Assembly (NCBI RefSeq): GCF_900700375.1
Contig: NC_041716.1
Location: forward strand, 15,288,306-15,352,305
Reading direction: 5' to 3'
Origin: Denticeps clupeoides
Lineage: Eukaryota > Chordata > Actinopteri > Clupeiformes > Denticipitidae
Length of the DNA stretch: 64,000 bases
Below the pieces are notes generated by a model that saw only the letters and a program-made list of their open reading frames with translations, did no database searches and was not told the origin of the DNA. Both the position numbers and the translations under genes were made by a program. Positions within the stretch are counted from its first letter, which is position 1. Each line of letters starts with the position of its first letter. This document shows positions 24,866-37,400 of the stretch, piece by piece.

Positions 24866-27085
24866 TTACTGTGCATGTGCCAATGCTCCTGCACCCTGTC
24901 CATAGCCAAAACCTTTGGGACCAAAATTCTTTGCATAGCATCCTGAAAATACACACATGATAAATATTATATTATAAACTTATTTCAGGATGCAAGTGAA
25001 AGACTGCACAGCCATATCTTGTAAAACAAATATTTTCTACCTTTGCAGTAAATTTCACCATCCTTGTCTGCTAGGGTTGTAGACTCAAGACCTTTCCCAC
25101 ACTTTGCACAACGAAAGCAGCCCTTGTGCCAAGCCTACAGGAAAACATAAATCACATCATGCAAGGTTTCAACACTTGTCTTAGGCCCTAGTTGTGATCT
25201 GAGCTTTTAAGCTAGAAAGCAGAGTAGAAAAGGCAAAAACTACCTTAAGGTAAATTTAAAGGTAAAAGTTCCTTTTGGTGAATTGGAGACAAAGAAAAAA
25301 TATCTTCTCTTCTGTGCTGACGATCATATCGTAATGTTCTAGAATTAATTACTCAAATTTGATTGAATTGGCCTTACACTTCCAGCTCCTATGACCTTCT
25401 CAGCCGCATAGACCGCTTTGCTACAGCGTGGGCATGTATCCGAGCCTCCAAACTTTTGGGCAAATTTGGATGGGTTGGGGTTGTTGGTTGGTTGGTGTGC
25501 AGGATTTCTAAGAAGAAATACAGAAATTTATATTTCTAATAACAGTTTGTCTACATAAATGATATGCCTCTTAATATAGGACAGCATTTCCCATCACACT
25601 TAACTAAACCGATAACTGACATACAATAATCATTACAAAATACCTCAGAAACACAGCCTAATGCTAAAACAGCCTAATGTTAAAACTTCTTTAAGGTAGA
25701 GACGTTTCATTCTGCATCCACAGAACTGTGTCAATCTGAGGGAAGTTGGCTTGTGACCAAAAATTTTTCCTCCAGGTTGGTTTCACCTCACTCCCGCCCT
25801 GAATAGGCTCGTTCAGTGAAACAAAGGCGGGGCAGCCCCACCCTGGCAGCTCCTCCTGCTCCCATTAAGTGGGTCGTTAAGTGTTGGCAACTTGGTGGAC
25901 GTGTGAATTGAGAACAGAGGTGGAGGCCTCAGACGTAACTGCAACCTATAATGGTGCCCTTTCATCCATTCCCCCAAAAATCAGGCCCAATTCACATGTG
26001 TGGCGTTTGGCCACACTCTACGAGCTGCCAGGGCGGGGCTGTCAAATCCACCCACCCCCCCTCCCCTTGTTTCACTTAACAAGCCTATTCAAGGTGGGAG
26101 TGAGGTGAAACCAACCTGGAGGATAAATTTGCGGTCACAAGCTAATGCTAAAATGTTTATTGTTAAACCATATTCTAATCAACATAGTAAAGTCATTAAT
26201 ATTCAGGCTTCCTGGTAACTTACTCTTCAGGTTTGATGCCCAGAGACTCTCCTCTATCCATACTTAGAGTTCCGGCTCCAGCCCCGTACCCGTAGCCTTT
26301 TGGCCCGTACTTTTTGCCATAGCAGGCTTTGCAGTAAATCTCATCTTCATGAACCGCCACTGTTGTGCTGTCCAGGTTCTTTCTGCAGACCACTAAAGCA
26401 AAGTGCAAATTAATCAGCAAATATAAAGACAATATAAAGCCCTACTTACACTCACGTTTACATGGAATTAGTGTTCTTATTTAAACCATTGCCTCCCTCA
26501 CTCTCGTGTAGCTGGTTTGCGTCCCCGCATTACGGCCTCGCCTTGTGTATTTCTTCATTAAAACTTAATTAAGTAATGTCTCTTCGTGCCTCATGCATTC
26601 ACTCCAGTGTGACAGGGCTTCTGCTCCAAACACTGATTACAGATCAGTGTTGCTAAGGGCAATGGGGGAAGAGGGAGGGGTCTGGAATATGGGCCGAGCA
26701 TTATCCCGCTTATAAATCTCCAAACATCCTTTACTCATTATGGTAGGACAAAGCCAATGTTAATTACTGTAAGAATTATTTTTGTTGAATATGACAAATA
26801 TTTATATTGCTTATATGATGAAACATATACAGCATAACACAGCTGCATATTTAAGCAAAATGGAGTTCCTTTCTGACAGTTTATGACAAATTTTAAAAAC
26901 AGGCAATATTAGGTAAGGAGTTTTGAATATTTGTCAAGTACATTTATAAATGCCTTGCAGGTCTCACTCACTGCACAAAAAACAGCTCCGGTGGGAAGCT
27001 CCTCCCATCACATTGCACTTCCTCCGCAAAGTATACCGTTTTCTGGCATCAGCAGCCACACTGCTCCTCCTCCCCCAAATGGCAT
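24866..27085 (-). CDS. csrp1: Cysteine and glycine-rich protein 1 (two LIM domains)
   Basis: Five coding exons on the minus strand: 26972-27085, about 26226-26392, 25378-25507, 25041-25134, 24866-24942. The product has two LIM zinc-finger domains, each followed by a glycine-rich nuclear/actin segment ('[18 protein letters not shown]' and '[17 protein letters not shown]'). It bridges alpha-actinin and zyxin on actin filaments and can act in the nucleus. The linker '[13 protein letters not shown]' and '[12 protein letters not shown]' place it nearer CSRP1 than CSRP2 or CSRP3. Exons 2-5 are clean with perfect phase. The first coding exon is not: the LIM1 text '[24 protein letters not shown]' is plain, but reading from ATG 27085 needs two one-base removals and there is a TGA codon before Gln-Lys-Thr. 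Its donor at 26971 and the phase into exon 2 (Met-Val-Cys) are correct. Confidence 0.88.
25749..26142. repeat. Long inverted-repeat (foldback) element in csrp1 intron
   Basis: The arm 25749-25911 is the near reverse complement of 25988-26142: 'CTCCAGGTTGGTTTCACCTC' at 25770 answers 'GAGGTGAAACCAACCTGGAG' at 26102. About 75 bases separate the arms. No transposase is present, so this is a non-autonomous foldback or MITE-type insertion. Confidence 0.85.
26556..26619. repeat. 64-bp direct repeat, copy 1
   Basis: Identical to 28917-28980 except for one base (G/A at the centre). It lies in csrp1 intron 1 and begins 'CATTAAAACTTAATTAAG'. Confidence 0.9.
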
Positions 27086-27691
27086 TCTGACAACCAAAAA
27101 GAAAACAATGCACGCATAAACAGACGAGGGTGAGGGGTTTCTTCGGCACCCATTCACAAACATAGCTGTATGTTGTAACACCTTCTCAGGAATATGGGTA
27201 AGGGTGAGTCTGACCATAAAAGGCAAAAATGCACTCAATTTTGCCGAATTCTGGGGTACATTCCATCATGCTTCAGTCATGTCCAAACTAAACAGTTTTC
27301 GAACGGCCTTAGGTTTCAGGACAGTGTGGATTTACTCGATGCGTCGTGTTTATAGGTGCAGAGATAGAGTCGACTGAGTCGCCTTCCTGCTTCCAACTCT
27401 TAAAGAGACGTGGCAGCGTTAGCTAGAAATACAAGTTTCCAGCTGCCAGCATCCAATCACCTGATGTCACTAAAGACAGATTGAAAACTCTACCTGTTCA
27501 GAGACCGAGATGAACATTTAAATTGCAGAAAGCACGCAGAAAACATGATCATACTCTTCTAATGTTGTTAAATTCAAAGAATCTCAAGCAAGAATCTCCC
27601 CTGTTTTCAGTCAGAGGTAAAAAAAAAAAAAAACAGTGTAAGCCACAGTTTGCCGGTTACCTGCATGAGAATCCCAGGCGCCCCTGCTTAC

Positions 27692-27840
27692 CTGTGACGG
27701 TTGTTCTGGCTCAGCGGGTGAGGGACTTGGCCCAGGTTAAGCCGGAGACAGGTCTGGTTCGGAAAAGCTCCTGCCGTGGTGTGGGCTTCCTGAGCTGAGA
27801 CCGTTTGAACACTCCTCACTGGGGCAAGGGTGTGGCTCAG
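27692..27840 (-). promoter_or_regulatory. csrp1: Likely non-coding first exon and promoter region of csrp1
   Basis: On the minus strand a GC-rich segment ends in a strong splice donor ('CGTCACAG|GTAAGC', donor at 27691). Csrp1 genes carry a non-coding first exon, and the distance to the coding exon (about 600 bases) is reasonable. The 5' limit is not defined. Confidence 0.45.
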
Positions 27841-28916
27841 GGCCACATAAGTTCAGAGAAAGAGTGGAAGAGGGTGGAGGAAGTGAGTAAGTGCTGGTGG
27901 TGAAACTTTAAAGAAACATTGCCCCTGAAATCCGCAGCTGCCCCCTGTTGGCTATCTATTCAAGATGACTTTCACACAGTGAAAATAAAACAGCAGCATC
28001 TAACTTTTCTTAAATTATTTTGTCTCTTGCTTTTTATAGCAATTATTTTTCTCTTTTAGTTTCATTTCAGATTTTCTTTTTCAAGTTCATTTGCGTGCAA
28101 GAAAATTGTCCTCTTTCACAGACACAAAGTAATTGTGGTTGACTCTGACTACACTGACCTTCTCACCATGATGCTTGACTACACTTTGAAAGGCCAAAGA
28201 AAATTACTTGCTGACTGACCACTCATGTGGAGGGACAGGAAATGAATTCTGCCACAGCTCCATTATGTTCAGCATGTATTCGAGGCGATTAAGGGGAACG
28301 CCAGGACGGGCCCAGGTCTACTCCAGTCAAATGTAGCTATTATGATAGGTGGGCACCATCGTTGTTAATCGATTCAGAGTAAAGCCATGTGGGTGAAGGA
28401 GAGAGGAGGCGCAAGCGTTCGACATTCAAAGTAAATGCTAACTTTTAAAAAATGAAAACCCTACAGAAAGCAAACTCTGAAAACAACCAGTAACTAGAAT
28501 GCAATAGGACAAATGTGCCTTGTAAAGGTGACTGATCAGGATCCAAAAATCAGAAGCTGGGTGAGCTTATTGGCATCACATTAAGTATGAATGTGACTCC
28601 ACTGGGCGGATCTCGCAAATGTCAACTGTATACGGCTAAGATGCGATTATTTAAACTACAAATGAAAACTGTTCTGCCTCTAAATGTAACACAATATGTT
28701 GCTGCATTAATATTAGTAGTCAAGTAGAACATTGCAAAATGGAATAATAAAATACAATTATAATTTTTTTTTGCAGATGTGCATTTAATTGAATTAACTT
28801 GGTGCCAGTTTAGGCTACTGTTTTTAAAGTTTTACACATGGCTGAAAACGAAGGACGCAATCACTCAATTCACTGAGAAAGGGATTTCAATGAAAGAGTA
28901 GTAACATGTATTTCTA

Positions 28917-28980
28917 CATTAAAACTTAATTAAGTAATGTCTCTTCATGCCTCATGCATTCACTCCAGTGTGACAGGGCT
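28917..28980. repeat. 64-bp direct repeat, copy 2
   Basis: Second copy of the segment at 26556-26619, 2361 bases away, with one mismatch. The flanks are unrelated. Confidence 0.9.
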
Positions 28981-31900
28981 ACAAATACTTACAAAGTATG
29001 CATCCAGTATAGAAGTTATTAACCTCACAAGCCATTTTTTATATCCAGTGTAACCAAATTACTCTGCTAGTTAGATGGCCACAGGTTTTCATGTATGCTT
29101 TTTTCAATGAGTCTTTGCATTCAGCCTTGAGATATATTTCTGCAATGATTCAAGTATGTCCACTTTTATGCAATCATCAAAAGTGATGTGAAAAAAATCT
29201 ACTGTTCCTCATTCTAATACTGGCGATGGCCAGGAGGTGGCGCAGTCAGTCTGAATCATGAGCACACACCAGACAATTTCTACTGCACAAGGTCAGTCCC
29301 AATCACAAATAACACAAGGGGATGTTGAGAAAGCGGAAGTCCTAGAGGTACAAGTCTGCTGGGACTTCTGCTTTTTAGTAGCAAATGTGCTCAAATTTGA
29401 CACCTCTGTCCTACTTCGGTAGAAGGGATCAGTGTAAGCAGGTATTATACTGCAGCTGTGGCCCTCGGTTCAGAGGAGACAGCCCTGCTGCGGAGCACAC
29501 TGAGTTTTCGGCTCTGGGGAGGCAGCTGTGACCTGCTTTAGCCCCCGTCTGAGCGCCACTCTCCTGTGGGACAAGCGGGGCAAAACCTACATTATCTATG
29601 ACATTTAAGGAGACACGAGACCTTCAGACTCCCCACCTTATAACTGTCCCATTTAACTGATTAAGCTGAAGCTTAATTTGGTTGAGCTTTATGACTTGCT
29701 GTGCCCCCCCCCACCCCATTTCCTTCATTCCACCCCCACCTCCTCTATCCTCCAGAACTGAGGTCCCCAGTAGGATGGCAGCATCTGAGTCATCCACGAT
29801 AGCAAGGATGTGTGTGGGCCCCCTCCTCACAATGGCCTCGGGGTGACGCTGGCACAAGCACGCTATTGTGGTGGCGTCTGCCGGGGCTTTCCTTAGCACT
29901 AAAAGCAGATATGTTGGTTGGCGTACAAAGACACATAGGGATGGGGCCGGCTACTGACTTAAGCCCCCCCCGACACGTCTACATGCTGCACTCACCCCTA
30001 GATCATGTTTTTTTTTTTTCCTGAAACCCCACTGTAACCATCCGCAGCCAGCAACAGATTCTTCATAGGCCCGCAGACACCCTCACCGGCTAGAGCTCGA
30101 GCCTGACAAGACAACAAAGACAAGCGACCAGAAATGGCAACGACGATGACAAAAGAGGCAACGAGCTGTCCTGTAAGTGTGTGGTTGTTTCCTGTCCTTT
30201 TTTGCCACCGAGTAATTTTCCTCTTTGCAGCTGACACTAAAAGAGAAGCTCTGTAGTTATATCTAGTGTAGTCGGTGCATAATACATCTAGACTGTTGTG
30301 TTCGCGCTTCAGAGGAATTTAGAAAGAATATAATCCATAATAATATATAATATAATCCATAGAATATTCCTTCAGAGTGTCCTTTGGCTTCTGTAGTTTA
30401 CACTGCATGCAAAGATACGCATTTTTCTTAAGTATTATTTCAAACCGTGTAATGTAAGTAACAAACTGAACCATTGCCGTGTAAAACGCTTGCAGGCCAG
30501 GCATTTTGCAGGCTGTCTGGGTTCCGTCAATCATCACAGGCATTTTGAACATTTGAGAATAATGCTTCTAAATCTATTCAACCACTTCTTACCACACAAG
30601 CCACTCAAGTGTTGTGAATGGGCAGAACACATTCCGCGAAAAGGCGACGGTAATAAAATAGACACTTTTTTCAGTGTTGCTAACTTGAGGCTCAGTGTCT
30701 GTCAGCAGCCTCAGTCGTCTTCTGTCCCCGAATCCTGGCTTCTGGTGCAGCTTTGTTGTCTCCAGCTGATTTGCTTCCTTGGGAGGTCAGAGGAAAGCAC
30801 GTATGGATCCATGACTTATTAACACAATTCTTCATCGTCTCATAATTAATAAACCAGCCTCTCTGAGAACAAAGTGGAACGTGCTGCACTTTCTCAGTCA
30901 CATTCCAAGAAGGCACTTAGTGTTGTTCTTAAATGCTTTTGTTTATGAATTTATTTTTTATTATTATAACTTTGTAATTATTTAATGTAGTTTCATGTTA
31001 ATTTTTGCTTACCTAAAAATGAATATTTAATTACACATTATTTAATTATCTAATTGGTCTCTGTGGAATGCTTAGTTTTTGGTCACAATACTTGTGTAAT
31101 GAATAATGAATATTTTGGCAGTGATGGACACCATGGTGACACCGTGAAACCTGCGCAATGATTAGCTACTTCCATAACTCGATATTACTGTAGCTTTTTG
31201 GAGCAGCATCAGTGTTGCCAGTGTAGAAACCGGACGTTTGCCGCTGTGCAGCAGTAGATGTGGCGAGCATCTGTGCAAAAGCCCAGCAGATGGTGACAGT
31301 TTGCTTTCCACCCGCCACAGCTGCACGTCTCATGTTGCGCGCGTTGTCCCCGCGAACAATGTTCCGTCTGTGAGCGAAGGGCCATGTTTGAAGGCAGGCC
31401 CACTGGGAGTTGTACAAACATTTTTTAACCCCTCAGTGGAAAAAAAGAATCTCTAATATTTGATTATTATGAGGCAATAGTTATCAGCACAAAGCAAGCG
31501 ACAAACAAGGGATTTTACTTAAAAAAAAAAAAACAGAGACACAATGGCAAAGCCAAAGACAGATCTGTCGTTGCGATTTACCTTGAGCCGTTGTCCAATG
31601 ATCATATCATATGGCTGAGCCATTTATTTAGGTTCCAAATTCTGAGAACATGGGTTTATAAATTAATAAATTACTGGCCTGTATGAAAAGAGCATGACCC
31701 ATTGCATTTAAGCGCTCGTCCATTAATGGCATTCAAAATCAATCTGTCCCAAGAGAGACGTTCCAAACTAATTAGTTCATCGCTTCATCTCTGACTGGTG
31801 CTCTGTGAAGCACTGTGCCTATTAGTCCAATATCATTAAAGCTTGACTCTTCATTACTGGAGCAAGCCCAGCATCCACCGGCACAGTCATGGTCCAGCGT

Positions 31901-32513
31901 GCATTTACATACATGGGCTAATTTCACTGGATTTAATATGACACGCTGTTTATTTTTATACTTGCAAGTGTGGTAAGAGTCCCATCCGGATTTGTAAGTG
32001 ATGCAGAAAAACCAAGATGCACTTCAGCATTATGATGACAGTCCGGCATTGAATAAAATCCTCAGAGCAGTCCGATCAGAGCTGAGAGCTTTTGAAAATT
32101 CAAGCACTTTAGACCACTAAGCTAATGACCGCAGTCTTGTGTGACTGAAAAGAGCAGGTAGGACGAGTAGAACGAGCATGTACTCCACGCAGCAGGTGGC
32201 CCTACTTGACAAAGCTGCCTCCTTGTTTTTTTAGATAAAAAGGCCTTCTGGGGCTGCAGTGCTCAGCTTGTGTGATTGCCAGCCCATTCATTACACTGAG
32301 ACTTTAGCGTGAGGGCTGGTGTTGGGATCGGCCACCACTGCAGCTGTGCCTCTCGTGTGTGTGGTGTGGGTGGGTTAACATCTTCTGTTGTCTTCAAATT
32401 CTGGCACGGGTTATGGTGATCCTCCTCACCACTGAAACACAGGCTCTCAAACAGCTACCCTTCATAATTTAGAACACAGAATAAAAATTTCAGGCAGTTT
32501 TTAACGATTGCAA

Positions 32514-32613
32514 NNNNNNNNNNNNNNNNNNNNNNNNNNNNNNNNNNNNNNNNNNNNNNNNNNNNNNNNNNNNNNNNNNNNNNNNNNNNNNNNNNNNNNN
32601 NNNNNNNNNNNNN
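32514..32613. other. Assembly gap (100 N)
   Basis: Exactly 100 undetermined bases, the conventional filler for a gap of unknown size. True length and content are unknown, so neighbouring exons of a second SAMHD1-like gene could be missing here. Confidence 0.99.
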
Positions 32614-32782
32614 CCCTGGGGACCCAGGACACGCTGGAGAAATGATATCTCCAGTCTGGTCTGAGGAGCTGGTGGAGGTGGCTGGGGAAGAGGGCTGTCT
32701 GGGGTTCCCTACTTGGGATGCTGCCCCCGCGACCCGGACCCGGATAAGCGGAGGAGGACGACTCCAAATCCAGACCTTCATG
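32614..32782 (-). repeat. Interspersed repeat fragment beside the gap
   Basis: On the minus strand it reads like a common fish retroposed segment ('GGGTCGCGGGGGCAGCATCC', 'TCTCCAGCGTGTCCTGGGTC'). It is cut by the gap. An apparent 108-codon frame here runs through the N and is not a gene. Confidence 0.4.
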
Positions 32783-33163
32783 GGTTGTTTAAATTAGATT
32801 TCCATCGATAATTTGTGTGATCTTGTTGTCAACACATTAAACTATGTAAAGACCAAAGTATATAATAATATTTCATTCAGATCTATGATGTCATTATTTA
32901 TTTATTTGGTGGTGGGCGTAACCAAGATAAATTAACGCAAAATGATGACCCAGCAAATGAGAGGAGTGAAACATTTCCAGTTAGGTTTAAAACCAAGCTA
33001 AAAGAGTGCTCCGAACGTCAAGGCTCTCGTCTGAAGAACAATAGTGATCGATTTAAAAAATAAAAAAATAAAAATAAACGAAACCCACCACCAGCAGGCG
33101 AACTGAAATCGAAACACAACTTCCTCCCCGTGGCGTGACGGGAGATGGTAATAAAAAAAGGAC

Positions 33164-33281
33164 CTCTGAAGTTGCTCTCCCAGGCGCCGAGACCCTCCCG
33201 CCGCAGGAAGCTGCAGGTCTCCTCGACGTCCCACCGCCGGGGGTCCGCGCCCCGTCCCCCTGTCCCCCCGCTCGGCTCCAT
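33164..33281 (-). CDS. Isolated SAMHD1-type first exon (second gene copy, partial)
   Basis: From ATG 33281 the minus strand encodes about 39 residues. The part 'WDVEETCSFLRREGLGAWESNFRG' matches the start of the SAM domain of samhd1 exon 1 in the same window ('[24 protein letters not shown]'). It ends in the same phase (one base after the last codon) at a donor-like GT (33163-33162). It lies 0.9 kb downstream of the samhd1 stop in the same orientation and sits in a CpG-rich stretch, so it looks like the 5' exon of a tandem paralogue. No later SAMHD1 exon is visible to its left. The 100-N gap begins 0.55 kb away and could hide one or more. Confidence 0.6.
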
Positions 33282-33520
33282 CGCGTCAAAGCTGGGCGAC
33301 CACGTGACGTGGCTTATAATAAACTCTTAATCCAGCTGGTTACGCAACCATCCAGCAGCCCTTTACCAGTTTCGCTTTTTAAATAACAGCGCCCTGGGAG
33401 TGTCCCCCGGTTCTCTTGACGATGTACGATTGAACTGATAGTCGAAACTCCGGCCACTCCCTTCTGGCCGCTCCGCGCCGCACGTCAAGTTCGGCCAGTT
33501 TGGCGACGTCGCTGCTAAAC
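33282..33520. promoter_or_regulatory. CpG-rich promoter-like segment
   Basis: GC- and CpG-rich sequence directly upstream (minus strand) of the isolated SAMHD1-type exon, consistent with a housekeeping-type promoter. It could also serve a plus-strand transcript. Confidence 0.35.
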
Positions 33521-33898
33521 TGCTGGGTGTAGGAAGAGATGTCTGGTCACAAGGAGACCAAGCTTTCAAAAACCACGAGCAGCTCAGACAAAGAGAAGAT
33601 AACGGTGAGGATTTATTTTTTCCAGAGCTTGTAGCTCTCATTTTTTTCAATTTTAAAATCTTTTCCAGTATACACGATTTTATAAAATAAAACCCCAAAA
33701 TCTAACACTTATTTGTCTGGTCGTCCTGATTATAAAACGCACAAAAACTTCAAATCCCCAAATTCACAGCACGTGACTGTTGGATAATATCCAAAGTATA
33801 TAACACAGCACACACAGACTCCGGCCTTCGCAACGTGGCAGGAATAGAGGAGGAGAAAACACTGTTGTAAACACAGCAAATAAATAAATAAAACATGT

Positions 33899-33902
<4 letters not shown>

Positions 33903-33942
<40 letters not shown>

Positions 33943-33953
33943 ACACACACACC
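33903..33953. repeat. CA microsatellite
   Basis: About 25 CA units with one interruption. Long Cys-Val open frames across it on the minus strand are artefacts. Confidence 0.95.
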
Positions 33954-34128
33954 AGGGTAAAGCATGATGGTATAACAACCACCTTTGACCTAATTAAACA
34001 TGGTCTCACACTGGTCTCATTAGAGACTAAAATGACCACGAACCCTGCAAAAAAAAAAAAACGCAAACAAATGCTAAATAAAATACATTTTTAAGAATAA
34101 AACTTGTGAACTTAAATATATTATTTGG

Positions 34129-34163
<35 letters not shown>

Positions 34164-34208
34164 GAACAAGGAAGCCCAGGGGCATAGAGATGCTGCTCAG
34201 TCAGCATT

Positions 34209-34435
34209 TCAGTCCAGTTTCAACTGCTTTTTGGCCGTGGTTCCCTTCTTATCTTCAGCGTCGTTATCCTCCTCGTTGTCACTGTTTGCCCAACTTTTCT
34301 TCAGAGGTGTCAGCTCAGGTGCAATGATATCTCCATCCTAGGAGGACAGGATATGATGACATTTATCAAGGGGACAGCATGCTGCAGTGACACAATTGAA
34401 AGTGTTTGTGTATCTGTGCTGGGATCATTCATGGT

Positions 34436-34480
<45 letters not shown>

Positions 34481-37400
34481 ATATATATATATATATATAT
34501 TATATATAAATGATATTATTTTTCTTATTTAACTTGAATAAGTATTTTGGCACTTCTGTATCAAACCATCCTTGTCATGTGCCCTCTCTTTAAATTGTAT
34601 TAAGAATGCCACAAAGAGTGACATTTAAAAAAAAAAAAAAAAAAACATTTGCAACACAGAGACCAGGTTTCTTCAGTCAGGGCACCCTTTGACTCTTTTG
34701 GCGTTTCCTGACATGGGTGTTTCAGGAACTGTGCTGTGCACCGATAGGTTACCTTAGGTTTGGTGAAGTTTTTCTCCATACACCATTTGACAAAGTACTT
34801 CTTGGCTGCCTGCAAACTGGCCTCATCAGTCTTCTTGCAATATACCTGGATCACATGCTCCGCAAACTTCTCAGGGAGGAGCTGGGAGACCTGGTGGGAA
34901 TCACAACCATTCAGCTAACCACAAGAACTGGACATTCCCCATTCATCAGCCTTAAAAATCACTTAAAGGATTCTGAATCATGTTCCAATGTTAGTGGAGG
35001 ACCAAGGTGTGGAGCACTAGGACCAATAGGGCCCCTTTTGTCACCAGAACATCGCAACACATCAAGGCATGACCTCCACTAGACCAAGCAGTCAAGAGGT
35101 GAAGTAATGCAAATTGTGAGGTTGTCCATCTGTTTATGGAACATTTCAACACATGCTTGACTGGATTGAGATCTGGAGGATTTGAAGGTCAAGTAAACCC
35201 CTCAAGCCCTCCCTGCTGAAAGAGGGCACTGCCATCAGGGAATAGTGTTTCCATGAAGGGGGACATTTGGATCCATATGGATGCTGGACACAAGATGTAC
35301 CATACTGCACCCAGGTGCCATGTCTTCAAGGTAAGTCCCACACGCGACCAGTATACACAATGTGAGCGAAAAGTAATTCATTCAGACCAGGAAACCTTCT
35401 TCAACCACTCCATGGTTCAGGTGCAACTTTCCTGTTTTCCAAAACTTTCCTGTTTTGCAGGTCTGGAGATGAAACGTCTAGCTGTGTCATAAAATAGGGA
35501 AAGTGGCCTAGCAGTTAAGGAAACGGACACATAATCAGAAAGATTGCCGGTTCGAAGCAAAGGTACAACTGAGCAAAGCACAGTCCCCACACACTGCTCC
35601 CTGGGCGCCTTTCATGGCTGCTCGCTGCTTCACCCAAACACTTCACTTTTCAAAAGTGAACCAACTCCTTACGAATGCCTATTATAAGAGGAAAAAAAAG
35701 TTCACTTGCTGCATAATGCATCCCAGCCACTGCCAGATGCCACTGGCATCAGATAATCTATGCTTTTCACGCCACCTTTCAGGGGTCTTAATGTTATGTT
35801 GTGGTTAGAGTCCGCACAAAACACAAATTCTTTTTTAAACATTTTTTTTTAATCTACCTGATTTTTCCGGATTTTGATTGCTTTGGTGTGGTCGTTTTTG
35901 CAATAAAAGTAGACGTTGTCGATGGGGTTCTTGCCTTTCATTCCGTAGTCCATGTAGATGACCTGTGAAGTCAGGCTGTTACTAATGGAATAAAATGACA
36001 GAACAGCTCCTTTCAAAATGGATGGTGTGACAGTGGTCTTACAGTAACTATAAAATCCTCCTGTGTGAGGACCACTGTTGCGGAATCAGGTTTGGAATCT
36101 GCAAGTTCCTTTGTCCAGTTCAAAAATTTACCCTGAAAAATATTTGAACATACAAGTTATCATGCGCCGCCCCCACATCATCATCATCAACCGTGGCCAG
36201 CACTTTCTATCAGTGTAGCACATCCTGCATGAACTGATAAACACCCGGTCCTCGCAGTTCTCAATGTGGAGCCACTTAATAAAGTGCAACACAGTGTCTG
36301 CAAATACAGAAATGATGACTGATGAGTGGATGAACCTTTGTGTCTGGGGGTCTGGGCATGTCTAGCATTTATGCTTGTAGCCTTTCACATTACTGTACTT
36401 TGTCATCTCGCTCTACTTATTGTCCATCCAGTGTATTACACATGTAATATGCTCACCTGGTAGGATCCCAATGGCATGGGCTCCTCTGGAGAAGTCTGTC
36501 CCACACATTTATAAAGACGACGGCACACAATGTTTTGGATGATTTGCCTGGCTTCGCTCAGCTCTTGTGAGGATGAGTACAGGATCTGTTCAAAAATGTG
36601 ATCTGATGGAAACAAAGTACATTTGTTCACATACTGCATTTTTAAAACCTTACACTGTGTAAAACAACTGCATGTGAACAACTGCAAATGAACAGCAAAC
36701 TTAAAAGTGAATGTGTCCTCTGCTTTTAACCACCACCCTTGGTGAGCAGTGTGCAGCCATGACAGGCGGGGGAGCAGTGTGTGGGGACGGTGCTTTGCTC
36801 AGTGCCACCTTAGCAGCTCGGGATTCAAAAAGACAACCTTCTGATTACAGGCCGCTTCCTTATCCACTATGCCACCACTGCCCCATTTGATGGGTGTTAC
36901 AAAATTTATCCAATAATAAAGGAGAACCTGATTCTTAAAAGCAGGGTAATTAAAATCTAGGAGTGCATTGATGGGAGCAACAGTTGAGATTGAGTATACT
37001 AGGTTCAAACCTCACTTTCTACCACTACGTCCCTGAGCAAGACCTTTAACCTGAGACAGACTGTCCCTTAAACTACTGATTGTAAGTCACTCTGGATAAG
37101 GATGCATGCTAAATCGCAAAAATAGAGCTATTATGTTAATGCAGGATACCAAGTAGTGCAGTGTGGTGTGTTTGTGTGTGCTTATGGGGATCAACTCTCT
37201 TATTTACTGAGAACCAAAGTTAGCATTCTAACAAACTGCTTGGTGAGATGCTGGCGAACGTGCCCATTGTCTGCAGATTCATTTAGCTCTTATATTCTTT
37301 TCACAGCCTGTGGAACACAACTGATATTTTTAAGAATGCAAGAAATGCACATCCATAATATAACACCTAATATTATGTTAAAATCTATGTTTCCAAACCT

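Larger units (their letters stand above)
27850..33130. other. Gene-poor intergenic stretch with scaffold gap
   Basis: No supported gene over about 5 kb. Contents are the second copy of a 64-bp repeat (28917), a GC-rich stretch at 29690-29900 with a minus-strand open frame of unknown meaning, and a run of 100 N. A short repeat fragment follows the N. Confidence 0.5.

Noticed and set aside
32455-32781. Open frame of 108 codons on the minus strand
   Set aside because: It runs through 100 undetermined bases and a repeat fragment; the frame is an artefact of X residues.
33750-34066. Cys-Val repeat open frames
   Set aside because: They are the translation of the CA microsatellite at 33903-33953.
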